Shown: positions 21,819 through 32,921, numbered from the stretch's first letter. The stretch is 64,000 nt of DNA from Apiospora phragmitis (GCA_038363925.1 JAQQWL010000006.1:2832501-2896500); one strand, 5' to 3'. Made by a program: numbers and translations. Notes: generated from the sequence alone by a model not told the origin.

Positions 21819-23868
21819 ATGCCTCTCTCGCCCCATACTTATCAGGTAAGCAACCCGGTCACTGATCTTGAGTCCCTATGGGCGGTATGTATGCTAATAG
21901 TAGTGATCAATAGTTTCTCGTCGGCGTGTTCGCATCGGTCGGCTCTATCCTCTATGGATACGATCTCGGAGTCATCGCCGGTGTTGTTGGGAGCCAGGTA
22001 TACAAAGACAGGTTCTCGCCTGGAATGCCTGATGGTGACCCAGTAAGAAATGGTGCTGTAGGTAAGTAACCACGGAATGCAACCTGTCCTGTTATATCCC
22101 AAGACTGCAGCATATATGCTGATACGCGCTATTCGAAGTTTCTCTATTCACCGGCGGCGCCGTCTTCGGGGCCTTCTTTGCTGGTCCCTCTGGCGACTGG
22201 TTCGGTCGACGATGGACCATCTTCATCGGCTCGATATTTTTCATTCTCGGTGGGGGTCTCCAGACGGGTGCCCAGACCTACGAGTACCTCTACGCTGGAC
22301 GAGCCATTGCTGGTCTCGGAGTCGGCTTCTTGACCATGATCATCCCCGTATACCAAGGTGAGATCTGCCATCCGTCGATTCGAGGCCGCGTGACGGGTCT
22401 GCAACAGTTCATGTTGGGCATCGGTGCCTTGGTTGCTACGTGGCTTACTTGGGGCACCAACGTCAACCTACATGACGAGCGGCAGTGGCGGATCCCACTT
22501 GGTATACAGATTATACCTGCCGTCATTTTGGCTGCGCTTATCTTCATGTGAGAAGACTATTTCCAAGCCCCTTTTGAAGGAAGCTCTTGCTGAACCAGTT
22601 CACAGTTTCCCGGAGTCCCCGCGATGGCTCATCGACCACCACCAGGAAGAACTGGGCTTGCACACCCTGGCTAGGCTTCATGCCAATGGAAACACGAACG
22701 ATGCGTGGGTGCAGGCCGAATACGCTCAGATCCAGGTAAGTTACTCTAATCTATACATGTGTGCCTATACATGCATATGCCCAACAGCCTACACGTATAC
22801 AGCCTGGCGGCTAACCTCGAGTCAAAAGGAAACCATAGCCTTTGAGCACGAGCACGAAGCCAAGAGCTACACGGAGCTCTTCACCAAGAAGTCCGCCTTC
22901 CGCCGACTCTTCCTCGCCGTTGCGTTGCAGGCATCGGTACAGATGACCGGCGTTTCGGCCATTCAGTACTTCTCCGTCAACATCTTCAAGCAGATCGGCA
23001 TCTCGCAGGAGAATGCGCTCAAGTACCAGGCCATCAACTCGATTCTGGCTCTGATTGCGCAGATGGCCTGCTTGTTTACAATTGACAGTTCGGCCGAAGA
23101 TGGACGCTCATCACGGGCAATCTCGTGAACTGTATCATGTTCATGATTGCCACCATTTTGCTTGGTCGGTACTCCCACCAAATATAACGAGAGGACTTAT
23201 CGCTGACTTATGAGTAGCCATGTTCCCTCCAGATGCTGAAGGAGGCAATGGGAGCGCTGGTTGGGGTTTCATTATCGTGTAAGCCCTCAAAAGTCTTATG
23301 CGGACTCGCTCCGAAATAGCTGACTTTGACTTAGAACGTGGCTATACAACATTTCATTCTCCTATGCATGCGGGCCGCTCAGCTGGTAAGTGTAGCATGA
23401 ACTCTCTCCTCTCTGTTTCTCAGCTTAGCCAATGCCCCTTTTACTTTTCTTTTTTGAGGGAGGGTTGTAAGCTAACACTTTTCGCTTCCCACCAAACAGG
23501 ATCATCCCCGCCGAGATCTTCGACACGCACACGCGCTCCAAGGGCGTCTCGATCGCGACCATGGTCTCGTTCGCCTTCAACACCATGATCGGCCAGGTGA
23601 CGGATATCGCGATCCAGAACATCGGCGGCTGGCGCTACTTTATCGTCTTCACCGTTTGCAACTTCACCAACGCCGTCTTCTTCTGGCTCGTCCTGCCCGA
23701 GACCAAGCAGGTCCCGCTCGAGGAGATGAACTACCTCTTCACCAACGCGCCCTGGATCGTCGTCGGCGCCGACAAGACCAAGTACCGCGCCGCCTCGGCC
23801 AGGACCTCGAGCGGCGCGCGGCCGAGGTCCGGGAGAAGGGCATCCATGAGGAGGAGTTCCACGAATAA
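21819..23868 (+). CDS. MFS sugar (hexose) transporter, eight exons, two apparent single-base deletions
   Basis: Proposed exons: 21819-21845, 21914-22061, 22139-22547, 22606-22735, 22829-23164, 23218-23278, 23335-23385 and 23500-23868. The junctions are in phase and mostly use GTAAGT-like donors. Sugar-porter landmarks are clear: GSILYGYDLGVIAGVVG in helix 1, GDWFGRRWT, LYAGRAIAGLGVGF, then PVYQGEICHPSIRGR, PESPRWL, GVSAIQYFSVNIF and LPETKQVPLEEMNYLF near the end. Exon 5 loses frame at 23086-23088, where GACAGTTC replaces the expected GACAAGTTC; the other frame reads FGRRWTLITGNLVNCIMFM. A second break at about 23801-23803 (AGGA where AGGGA is expected) separates the helix-12 end from a typical charged tail (DLERRAAEVREKGIHEEE). 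It would import hexoses across the plasma membrane by proton symport or facilitated diffusion; substrate is not predictable. Confidence 0.78.
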
Positions 23869-24269
23869 ATAGGGATGGGGAGAAGGGGTTGTTTGATAAG
23901 TTGGAAGGGAACAGACAGACGCGTACACACCGGTCTATTTGTACATGCATCCTCATCCATATCACATATTACACTATATGTTGACTGCTCCTACGTAGCA
24001 CACCCAACTACTCGGTGAGGGGAATGCGAGACGTACACATTTCGATGTAGATGGTTACTATGAACAAGCAATACGACAATCGCACATCATTGTTTCCAAA
24101 TCATGAAATTTCATCATATAAGCGAATACTCCAAACAGTCTATACATCATAGCTTTCCAGCCGAGTACACTTATTTGTAACACACATCCGCATTTCCATC
24201 ATTTCCATTCCATATCCAATCCCTCCTCACCCTTCTTTCTTTCTCCTCTCTTCCCTTCTTACCACCAGA
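23869..24269. other. convergent 3' intergenic spacer
   Basis: AT-rich spacer between the sugar transporter and isocitrate lyase stop codons. The 3' UTRs of both genes are expected here. No other feature is seen. Confidence 0.5.
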
Positions 24270-26148
24270 TCAATGGAACTGGTCCTCCGTCACGCCCTTG
24301 CCCATGGCGCTGGTACTCGAGATGCCGCCCGTGACCATCTTGAGCAGCTCGTCCGAGTAGGTGGCGCCGCTCCACTTCTGGTGCTTGACGATGTCGACGC
24401 CGTTGTTCATCTCGGGCTCCTGGACGCGCTCGCCGTACGCGCGCATGCCCTGCTCCGCGTACGCCTTGGCGAACTGGTGGCTGATGAGCGCCGTCGTGTG
24501 CAGCCCCGCCAGCGTGATGAACTGCCAGCAGTAGCCCAGCGTCGCCAGCCGCTTGATGTACGTCTCCTGCTCGTCGCGCGGCATCGCCGTCTTCCAGTTG
24601 AAGGAGGGCGAAAGGTTGTAAGCCAGCCTTTAAGAGAGAAAAATGTTAGTTTTCATGGCGGAGTTCGGGCAATAGGGATCCGGGGTGAAATGTAAGAGAA
24701 ATGGGGGCAGTCAGGGTTAAAAGAAACTCACTTCTTCTCGGGCCAAACAGCATGCACGCCCTTCGCGAACTCCTCGGCCTGCTTGAAGTCGGGCAGCTTG
24801 CTCTCCATCCAGATGGCGTCGGCGTAAGGTGCGTACGCAACGGCGCGGTTGATGGCGCAGTCGCAGCCGCCCTTGAGGCGGTAGTAGCCCTCGCGGGTGC
24901 GGGGCGCGTCCCAGTCGAAGTAGACGTCGACGCCCGTGATGCCGCGGGCGATGTTGCGGGCCTCGGAGTTGCTCTTGCCCTTGGACTCGGCCATGTAACG
25001 GGCAATGAGCCCTTCCTTGTCGGCGTGGCCGCCAGCGTTGATGGTGTCGACGACGGCGTCGTCGAAGCGCTTCAGGCCCGCCTGCTTCAACCAGCTATCC
25101 TCGATGGTCTGGAGCTGTTCGCCGTTCTTGCCCTCGCGCTCCGCGGCCACCATGAGGTCGTTCAGGGGCTGGAGGCTTGGGTTGGTCGTGCCCATGATAA
25201 AGGCGTGGTCGCGCGGGTCTATAGTGGTGGTGATCAGAGTCGCGGCCTCGGCGTCGGTGCGGGCCACGGCCAGCAGGTCGGTGCCCATGATGTCAGCCTG
25301 GGCCCGGATGGCCACCAACCGGTTAATGTGCTCGCTGATGGGCACCAGCACTTTCCCGGCCATGTGCCCACACTTCTTAGTGCCCGGAGCCTGGTCCTCA
25401 ATGTGGATGCCCGCAGCCCCGGACTCGACGAAGAGCTTGGTCAGCTTCATGACAGCCGTCAGGCCGCCGTGGCCTGTGTCGGCGTCGGCGATGATGGGGC
25501 GGAGGTAGTCGATGTTTGCTAGGTTGGCACGAGCGGACTTGGGGGCGCTGACGCGCTCGTTCCGCTGTTTCCGGTCGTGGAACATCTGGGCCTGGAACAA
25601 GTGCTTCACCTTGTTCGGTACTGTGGTCTTTTCGGGGTTTGTGTTAGCTTTTTGTGTCGTTATATCTGTATGTATACTCTGGCATATGGAAAGCACTCAC
25701 ATACGGATAATCGGCCAGATCTGGGCCGGGCTCGTCGGTCGAAGATGCGGTTGAAGAGGATTGCCAGCCAGAGACGTAGACGGTATCCAGATACTTTGCC
25801 ATCTGTGTGAGCATGGTAGGTTCTAAGCAGCCGTAGGTATAGCTGGCATCGCGGTTCTTGTTCTTGTCAGTACACACTGAAGCATGCTACATCGGTGGTC
25901 AGATGAGTGCTCACCTGGAAACGTCCCTCCAAAATCTTCCAGAGCTTTTTAGACTGAGCATTGCTCGGGTACTCGACCTTCAAGTGGCCCCTTTTCGAGA
26001 CAATCTGCTCGGCTGTGAAAGGTCTCTTGGTGTGTCTCCATCTTGAGTCTGTCCACCACTTCTGGACCTCCTCGACTTCCTTCCTGAACAGCTCGTCTTC
26101 GATATTGGGGTCAACCGCATTGTTGATCATGTTGTTGGGCGTCGCCAT
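24270..26148 (-). CDS. icl1: Isocitrate lyase (glyoxylate cycle)
   Basis: Four exons on the minus strand (26148-25915, 25856-25701, 25627-24732, 24627-24270) give 547 residues, the normal fungal length, with all junctions in phase. The enzyme cleaves isocitrate to succinate and glyoxylate, letting the fungus grow on acetate or fatty acids. The catalytic motif [13 protein letters not shown], the Mg-binding [11 protein letters not shown] and the substrate segments [16 protein letters not shown] and [19 protein letters not shown] are all present. It is distinguished from methylisocitrate lyase by near-identity to fungal isocitrate lyases across these blocks. The C-terminus is GVTEDQFH, so there is no SKL-type peroxisomal signal. 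The alternative acceptor six bases upstream of exon 2 would add two residues. Carbon-catabolite control is expected for the family, but no operator was identified here. Confidence 0.96.
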
Positions 26149-27782
26149 GATGGGCAAGTGTGTTTTTGAATATCCAATTGAGGGAAATAAGGTGCTAGCA
26201 AAAGCTTCTTCTTCTGCTGCTGCTTCTTCTGGCCTGACTAAGGATCCAGTGATATATATATATCTGAAGTGGATATACAAGCTACGTTAAGCTAATAGAG
26301 GGCGAGAGAGGATGGATATCTGAGGTAGAGAGCCACACGGGTATGAAGAGGAGAGGAAAGCAAGTAAAGTCTATCAGATAGAAGATGGAAAGCAGCAATT
26401 ATCAACTTTGAGAACGGGCAAGAGTTTCATATGTATGCAGCTATATGACTCCCTTTGCTGTCATGGCATGGCGCATGCTCGGTCAAGATCCGAGTGAGTC
26501 TCGGGAAGGGTCGGTCGAGCGGCTCCATGGCCCAAAGGCAATGCCGCATCAGTAGTTTCAGATGACTTACCGTACTTAGCAGGAACCGGTACATACGAGT
26601 ACTCTCTATATTACCCAAGGGCCAAGGGCCTTCGCCTCGGCGTCTGTCACCAAGCCACGGCTGCTGGAGGTTCGGCCCAAAGGGTGTTAGTCAGGATCAA
26701 GAGTTGCCGTCATTGGCCGGAATGCCGAGCCCAAACTTACAGGCCCAGACCACCGCTAAAGTTCCATAACCCGCTAAATTCATCAACCAACCGGCCCGCA
26801 TTGGCATTTGACAGTGGCCATGACGCAGTTATGGAGTGATGGCCTAGAATTGTTCTACATGTATTCAAATATTGCCATGCTGGAAGTAAAAGTAGTTATC
26901 TCATGCAATTATCATTGGAATCTGTTGACATGCACGTATTCACTTTACTAGACAGTTTCAATTGGCTCTTATATTAAATCAATCAATTCAATGGTTGGCA
27001 GGTGGTTGATTTGTTATGTTAGTTCATGCAAGTTGGTTGGTCTCGTGTATGTAGCCCCATAGGTAAACATCATCCTGACATGTGAAGGTTTAGGCGGTCG
27101 CCAAATACCATCCCTACTTTACTGTACATAGCTGTACTTGTAGCTTCGAGATGCGATTCAGCAGAGATGTCAGCAGATTTTGTTTCAAACATCAGTCAGA
27201 ACCTCGGCTTTAGAGATATTCTGGAGAAGGTCTGCCGGACGACTTGTGCAGGGAACTGACCGATCGCTCGTCACATGCGCCTGGTTGGTTACGTCTGCCC
27301 AGGAACAACACATATTTCTGGCTCTGGCTCTCCATTGAAAAAGACTTCAAAGCACTTAACCGAGTCAAGATGCAAGAATACTCACATATATTAGAAGATG
27401 TTGGAACGCATGTATGTAAGAAGCAAATTCCTCAGTATGGGACTCAAGCACAGCTCATCTACCTATACTATATGGGCCGACTTAGCGCTCTCCTTTCCAT
27501 CTTCTCCGGCGTATCCTCTCCCGTGAGGCCCCACCACCGCCTGTCGGGATTATGACGTGCGTGCCGCAGAAAAGGACAAGTGACTGATGTTGTCATTCGA
27601 CAATATTAAGTGTACTTTTTCAATACGTTCTCAGGCCCACGTCTTCAGCTTTAGCGAAGGTGAAAATCTACACTTACAAGAGAGAGAAACGCCCGGTTGC
27701 AGACTACAGATGTCTGGTCCTGTGTGCCCTCTAATGCTGTTGATTGTTCTGCTTCTTCTTCTTTTCTTTCGTTGGCAGTTTA
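26149..27782. other. isocitrate lyase promoter and trehalase 3' region
   Basis: About 1.6 kb. The left part is the upstream region of the minus-strand isocitrate lyase gene. The right part is the 3' side of the trehalase gene. No additional gene is supported; a frame at 27244-27555 has no domain. Confidence 0.5.
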
Positions 27783-30235
27783 TTATACCAAGTCCGACAG
27801 AATCTTCTCCTCCTTGAGCTGCTGCGCCTTCTCGTAAGAATCCCAAGGAGTCAAGGTACCAAGTGCTCGCTTCATCTCGGTGTTGACGAACCCAAGGCCG
27901 TAGACGTAGCTGGCGTTAACCCATCCAAATCTGACAATAGTTAGTTGGTAACAGTAAATCGACAAAATGACAAGGATTATACATACCCTTCCTTGGCAAC
28001 GCCCTTGAAATCCGATCCTTGGTTACCATACTCGGCATCAACCCTGTGGGGATCAACCGGGCGGGTCACGTCGTATTTCTCGACGACCACGCCGTTGAAG
28101 TCGAAGAAAGCCTTGGTGACCATGAATAGCCATCGGTATGCCAATCGCTGAGCAAGATCTTGGTAGCCGTACCGATAGAGGCCAGTCCAAGCTAGCATCT
28201 GCTGCGGCGCCCAGCCATAGGGGTAATCCCACTGTCGGTTGGGCCTTTCCAAACTGACAGCGCCTCGAGACTCTTCTGTACCCGAAAGAAGACCACCATA
28301 GGCTTCAAACTTGGGTACAGCATTCTTCACCACCTTAGCAGCCCTGTCAGGGTCGGGCACACCCGCCCAGAGAGGCCAGAATGTTGTGCAAGTCTCGTAT
28401 GTGCACTGCTCCTGCTTGTGCGTGTCGTAATCGAAGTACATGCCCTTCTCATTGTTCCACAGATACTTGTGAATGGCAGCACGGCGTCTCTTCCATCTAC
28501 GATCCCAGGTCGCCGATGTCTCGATTTGGCCAGGCTTCATTGGTCCATCGCACCACTCGGCTGGGATTTCAAGTTTGTCCCCAAAGACTTGGCGGATGAT
28601 GCGAGCGATATCCATCTCGTACTTGTAGATCAACGAGTTCAAGTCAACCGTGGCAAGGTCTGCGCACACGCGCTCGAGACGGTAAGATGTATCGTGACCA
28701 GACTCCCGAACCGCTCGATCATGGAGGAAGTAATCGTCAAGTTCCGGCTCTGAGACTTCCTGATGATTGTAGGCTCGGACGAACTCCTTGAACGACATAC
28801 CGTGCTTCTTTGCATATGGTTCCAGGATATGAACGAAATGAGAAGCCTCGGTTTCCGGGAGGGACACCACGACCCTCAGGGCGATATCGTGACAGGCCAG
28901 TCTTGGGGTCCAACCGCGGTTCCGACATCCAAACGCAATAGTATTCCTTGATTGCAGCCAAGAAAGCAGTACGGAGAAACTCCATGGCGCCGGGTTCGTG
29001 TTTGATCTTCTCATAGACCCGAAGAGTCATGTCGGTCAGGAAAGGAGGCTGAGAGCGACAGAGATAATACGATCGAGTCGCATTAAGGATCTTGCCATAG
29101 TGCCGAATGCAGAAACAAAAGTTCTGGACCATGGACTTGGCAAGATGTACCTTGTCGTTGACCAGCAAACCAAGAGACTCCATGTAGCTGTCCCAGCCGT
29201 ACAGCTCGTTGAAGCGACCTCCGGGGACGACGAAGGGGAGACCGCGCAAGGTCTTCTCCCCAGTCTTGGGGTCGACGTAGTCTTCCATGGCTACTGCGAG
29301 CAGACCAGGTTTGTCATTCATGTGCACCACCATCTCAGGCGTGATCTTCGCTGGGAGCTCGACGACATCCAACCGCATCTCGGGGCGGTCACGTGCCACC
29401 TTTTGGTAGAACTCCAATTGCGCGGGGGCTCCTGGTGGGACGTAGATTCTTGGGCGAGGGTCGTCTGTCCAATCTTTGGGATCCTTGGCAGCGATCTCAA
29501 CGGTAGATGCATCGATTCGGCGAGTCAAGCGCTCCCAGAACTGATCCTTGATGAGGCGTGAAAGTCGGTTCACAGGGTTCTCGTTCAGTCTTCCGATATC
29601 GAGAATGACCTGTTTGCGTCCGAACTCCTTGGCCATATATAGCTCTTGCAAAAGGTTCGAGAGCATGTAGGTGCCCCGGATATCAAACCGATTGTGTCCT
29701 CCCGAAGCTGCTGTTCGCAGCGAAATAACCTTCGGGCCGGAGTCTTCGATTGTGATTTGCATGTTATTGTCGGTATCCTCCTGAGCCTGTAAACTCTCGA
29801 GGGTATGGTCGACATCGACTAGGAAATTGACGCTGGTGCGGCCGGCTAGACTCATCTAAAAAATTGCGAGTAAGTAACACGGCTATTTTGCTTGGGAATG
29901 GGAAACAAATGTCTCGTACCGTGGCTACCTCGTCGGTGAGGCTCTACCAAGCCTAAGCGTTCCATCTGCTGCTCCAAGCCATTCTGGTTGCCAGTCAGCT
30001 ACAGTGCCTCCACATTGCAGGCCAACCGCCGCGGAGTAAGACTTACTTGAGAGTATGTGCGAGCTCTCGCATGGTGGCGGCCGGAATCGCGTGCTTCAGT
30101 GGAGTAGTATGTTTTGGCATCTTCGTAAACAGAAGCTTCGTCAATAGAGCTGAAGCTGCCGTCCTGTCGGCGCTGTCGAATAGGTGGTGCCGCCGGAAGG
30201 GGCATCAGCAAATCGTCTTTCGTAGGAGGCGCCAT
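27783..30235 (-). CDS. nth1: Neutral trehalase (GH37), one frameshift and one unresolved 5' splice junction
   Basis: Minus strand: exon 1 30235-30047, exon 2 from 29983 to about 29920, exon 3 29855-27987, exon 4 27930-27783 (GTATGT donor, GTCAG acceptor). Cytosolic neutral trehalase hydrolyses trehalose to two glucose during recovery from stress and spore germination. Supporting motifs are the calcium-binding [50 protein letters not shown] and a [15 protein letters not shown] end. Exon 2 encodes HRRGSH, a likely PKA site of the kind that activates neutral trehalases. The frame breaks at about 28854-28863: GVPP is followed in the next frame by ETEASHF, consistent with one extra base in CTCCCGG. 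Both good donors of exon 2 leave phase 1 while exon 3 (ATGAGTCTAGCC) needs phase 0, so that junction also hides an indel or a weak donor (GTAGAG at 29947). Confidence 0.85.
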
Positions 30236-32764
30236 TCGTGCGGTTGAGCGCGATAGTATGGAGAAATCAGGAAACGGCGGTCGAATGCGTAAAGTGGTAG
30301 AGTGGTACTATTGCGAGCTTCGGACGTGGATCGGAGCTGCTTATGTTGTGGGGGATGAAATGATGGCGGCGTAGAGACCAGCTCCCATGTCAGTCTCAAC
30401 AGCGGACTGGTTGGGTGAGATGATACGACCGGAATTAGGTCTGCGCTTTAGCCGATACAGAAATGCGGTCTAAGTCCGGAATCTCTCCGAGGAGTGGTGC
30501 AGACAGCGAGGCAGTAGTACTTTAAAGGTCGTACCGTAGAGTAGAGATGGGAGGGAGTCGAAGGTCGAAGGTCGAGGACCTGAACAAAGAAAGCTGACCG
30601 CCACCCCACGTTGGAAGGAGGGCACACTTGGATCAGACCGGAGGTGATAATCTTGAGACAAGACAACGTAAGATAGCGGGAAGGAGCTAGGTTTATGTAT
30701 ACTGGGGGTAACTCAAGAAGGTAGGAGGTATGTTTACGAGGACAGGATATTCGAGAGCGACCAGTCTCGGAGGTGAACAATCTACAATTCACGATAAATT
30801 GCTGGATTGGTGTGTTGAGGGGTTGGTGAGTGATAGGTTTGGGGAGCACGCAGAAGAATTTTGAAGCATTCTTTTCATGCTCACGATGGATGGGAGGAGG
30901 ATGATATCATCGCGGTACATGGCTGAGTAGCAAATTCGCTATCATTCCCACGACTACCACTACGTGACCTCCACTAAATGACGCTAGCAGTGGGTTTTGC
31001 GGTTTGCTCGAGGTAGGAAGGAAATCGGAAATCTCTCATCATGCTTGGTCACATTTCAGGGTCTTTACTTGCTCTTGCTGCTTGTGGTCCTGCGGCGTTC
31101 CCTGCTGGCACTACACCTTCTGAGCACCATGGAAACATCGGCTGGCTGGCAGGGGAGAGGGCAGCATCCTACAGCCCAATGGTACCTGGAATTTCCCAAC
31201 TAGCACAATTATTGCCCGACTGCTGTGATCCGCCCACGTCCTGCTACGAACTTTGCAACTCGAAACAGCCGTCACGAGGCCCTCAATCTCATAGCAAGCT
31301 TTATTCACTTGTCTGTCGGTGGTAGTTTTTTGTGTTGGATTGCTAATAACATTTCCCATTCGTGTCACATTGGAACCCCGACTGCTGAGGCTACGCCTGC
31401 GCAATGACAAGTGTTACCCCACCACAACGGGCTTGGTTGTCTGGTCGCGCCAATGGTAATCACCATGTTATACATGAGCACACCCTCAGGTCTCGGGAGT
31501 CGCTATCTAGTGGTCTACAGTTATCGTGCGGCTTAAATCAGGCACATGCTACCCAAGATCGCTTCACTCTCTGAGTGTGATCTCGCACCTACATTGCATG
31601 CCGCCTAGCTACGTGCTACGTGACTAGGTCAGTGGGTGGCCACGAAATCGCCCACACACGGCAGGGCCTATCTCGGTGCTTGAGGCGGCTATTCTATCCA
31701 TCTTGCTGGCGGTCCTACGGGCTACGAGTCCCGTGAACACCGTCCTGCATACAACATCAAACGTACGTTTAGTTGGCTACATACATGGCCAACACTTCGG
31801 TGGTCTGAGGCTGCGGTCTGGGCTTCGGGCTACAGGGGTGAAAGTAGTCGAGATGTTTTGCCAGCCTTTGGTCTGCCGAAGACCTATCGTGTTATACGTA
31901 AGAGTATAGAGGGAACCTGGTGTGACTGGCAATACTTGGCTAGATATTCTAGGAGGCTATCCCCCTTGTCCCCCTTTTGGAATAAGAAGGACCTCTTGAC
32001 ATTGATAGCTACGTGCGCATGTACTCATGTGCGAGAATGCACGCATCGTAGGTATATATATAGGCAGATAGGCCAATAAGCTCGACGCAAGCGGCAGAAT
32101 TATTAATAAGATAGCCAGGGAAACAGTGCTTGCTCCACGACACCTTTCATGTTTATAGACGAATCGCCAGTGTGCAGTTGCTAGTAGGAACCGTATCTAG
32201 TAGCTACCCACCTGTTATACTGTATGGCGATTCTAAAGAGAACGGACTCCCTGCTGCCATAGCAACGTGAGAACTCGCCATCTCTCTTGGACTAGGTAGA
32301 GCGATACACCTGTTCCTTTCTCTCAAGGCTGCTTACTACCTTACCGAAGATACCTACTAGCAACGCGCCGGAGCGTTGCTGCTTTGGGTATGTGTTCTAA
32401 CGTCCCGGAAGCACCCCAGTCACTACCAGCTGCCGCCAGCTATCCCGTCGCCAGCTATTCCGCCGATGGCCAGTTACCCCATGACTGACTGTGTGGGTTC
32501 TCTCTGCTAGAACTAATGAGTCCTTCCGATAAACGTGAAGCGTCTCTTACATTGGACTTTACCTACCCACTGCCTAGCTATCTGATTGGGTGATGAAGCC
32601 AGCATAACTTGCCTTTTCAGTTAGGCAAAAGGATCAAATATATATATATATATCAGCTCCATCCAGCCCTTCCGCAGCTACGCCATCCCTCCGTCATGAA
32701 TGGCATATGGTATTAGCAAAAAGAAAGCATCGTCCCTCTCGGAGACAGAGGGAACAAGAAAAAC
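30236..32764. other. gene desert left of tRNA-Arg; trehalase promoter at left end
   Basis: The first several hundred bases are the upstream region of neutral trehalase. The remainder has only short, domain-free frames. A dinucleotide TA repeat of eight units lies at 32638-32653. No transposon ends were recognised. Confidence 0.5.
32638..32653. repeat. (AT)8 microsatellite
   Basis: Perfect alternating AT run of 16 bases, about 110 bases downstream of the tRNA-Arg terminator. Confidence 0.9.
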
Positions 32765-32770
32765 AAAAAA
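32765..32770 (-). terminator. Pol III terminator of tRNA-Arg
   Basis: Six consecutive T on the minus strand begin five bases after the discriminator base of the tRNA-Arg gene, followed by one G and three more T. This supports RNA polymerase III transcription of the interrupted tRNA. Confidence 0.85.
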
Positions 32771-32795
32771 TGAAGCGACCCAGACGGGATTCGAA

Positions 32796-32852
32796 CTGAA
32801 TGTGGGTGTTAGTATTTGGAGCAATTGAGCCAATTAGAATGGTGGAACATAC
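32796..32852 (-). other. 57-nt spliceosomal-type intron within the tRNA-Arg gene
   Basis: The 5' splice site is GTATGT at 32852-32847. The branch site TACTAAC lies about 13-19 bases before the 3' end, and the acceptor TTCAG ends at 32796. All three match fungal mRNA intron consensus and typical spacing. Removal restores the T stem-loop GCGGG-TTCGAAT-CCCGT exactly. No bulge-helix-bulge motif for the tRNA endonuclease is evident at its ends by eye. Confidence 0.8.
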
Positions 32853-32868
32853 CCCGCAATCTTCAGAG

Positions 32869-32885
32869 TGAAGGAAATCGGTGAA
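32869..32885 (-). other. 17-nt canonical tRNA intron (position 37/38)
   Basis: Lies between G37 and C38. It contains CCGA, complementary to the anticodon-loop TCGG, the anticodon-intron pairing usual for nuclear tRNA introns cut by the Sen endonuclease. Confidence 0.85.
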
Positions 32886-32921
32886 CCGAAATCTGACGCG
32901 ATACCATTTCGCCACCAGGCC

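Larger units (their letters stand above)
32776..32921 (-). tRNA. tRNA-Arg (TCG) with two introns, one canonical and one of spliceosomal type in the T arm
   Basis: Read on the minus strand, removing two segments gives a perfect 72-nt cloverleaf. Acceptor GGCCTGG pairs with CTGGGTC (three wobble pairs). D stem GCGA/TCGC has loop AATGGTA. Anticodon stem TCAGA/TCTGA has loop TTTCGGC, so the anticodon is TCG for arginine. The variable loop is AGATT, T stem GCGGG/CCCGT has loop TTCGAAT, and the discriminator is G. Intron 1 (32885-32869, 17 nt) sits at the standard 37/38 site and contains CCGA, which can pair with anticodon-loop TCGG. Intron 2 (32852-32796, 57 nt) lies exactly between positions 53 and 54. 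It begins GTATGT, contains TACTAAC and ends CAG. Its AG end recreates a near-consensus box B (AGTTCGAATCC) in the unspliced gene. A T6 terminator follows. Confidence 0.9.

Noticed and set aside
21819..30235. A carbon-utilisation gene cluster (transporter, isocitrate lyase, trehalase)
   Set aside because: The genes are on different strands with separate promoters and belong to different pathways. Neighbourhood alone does not show co-regulation.
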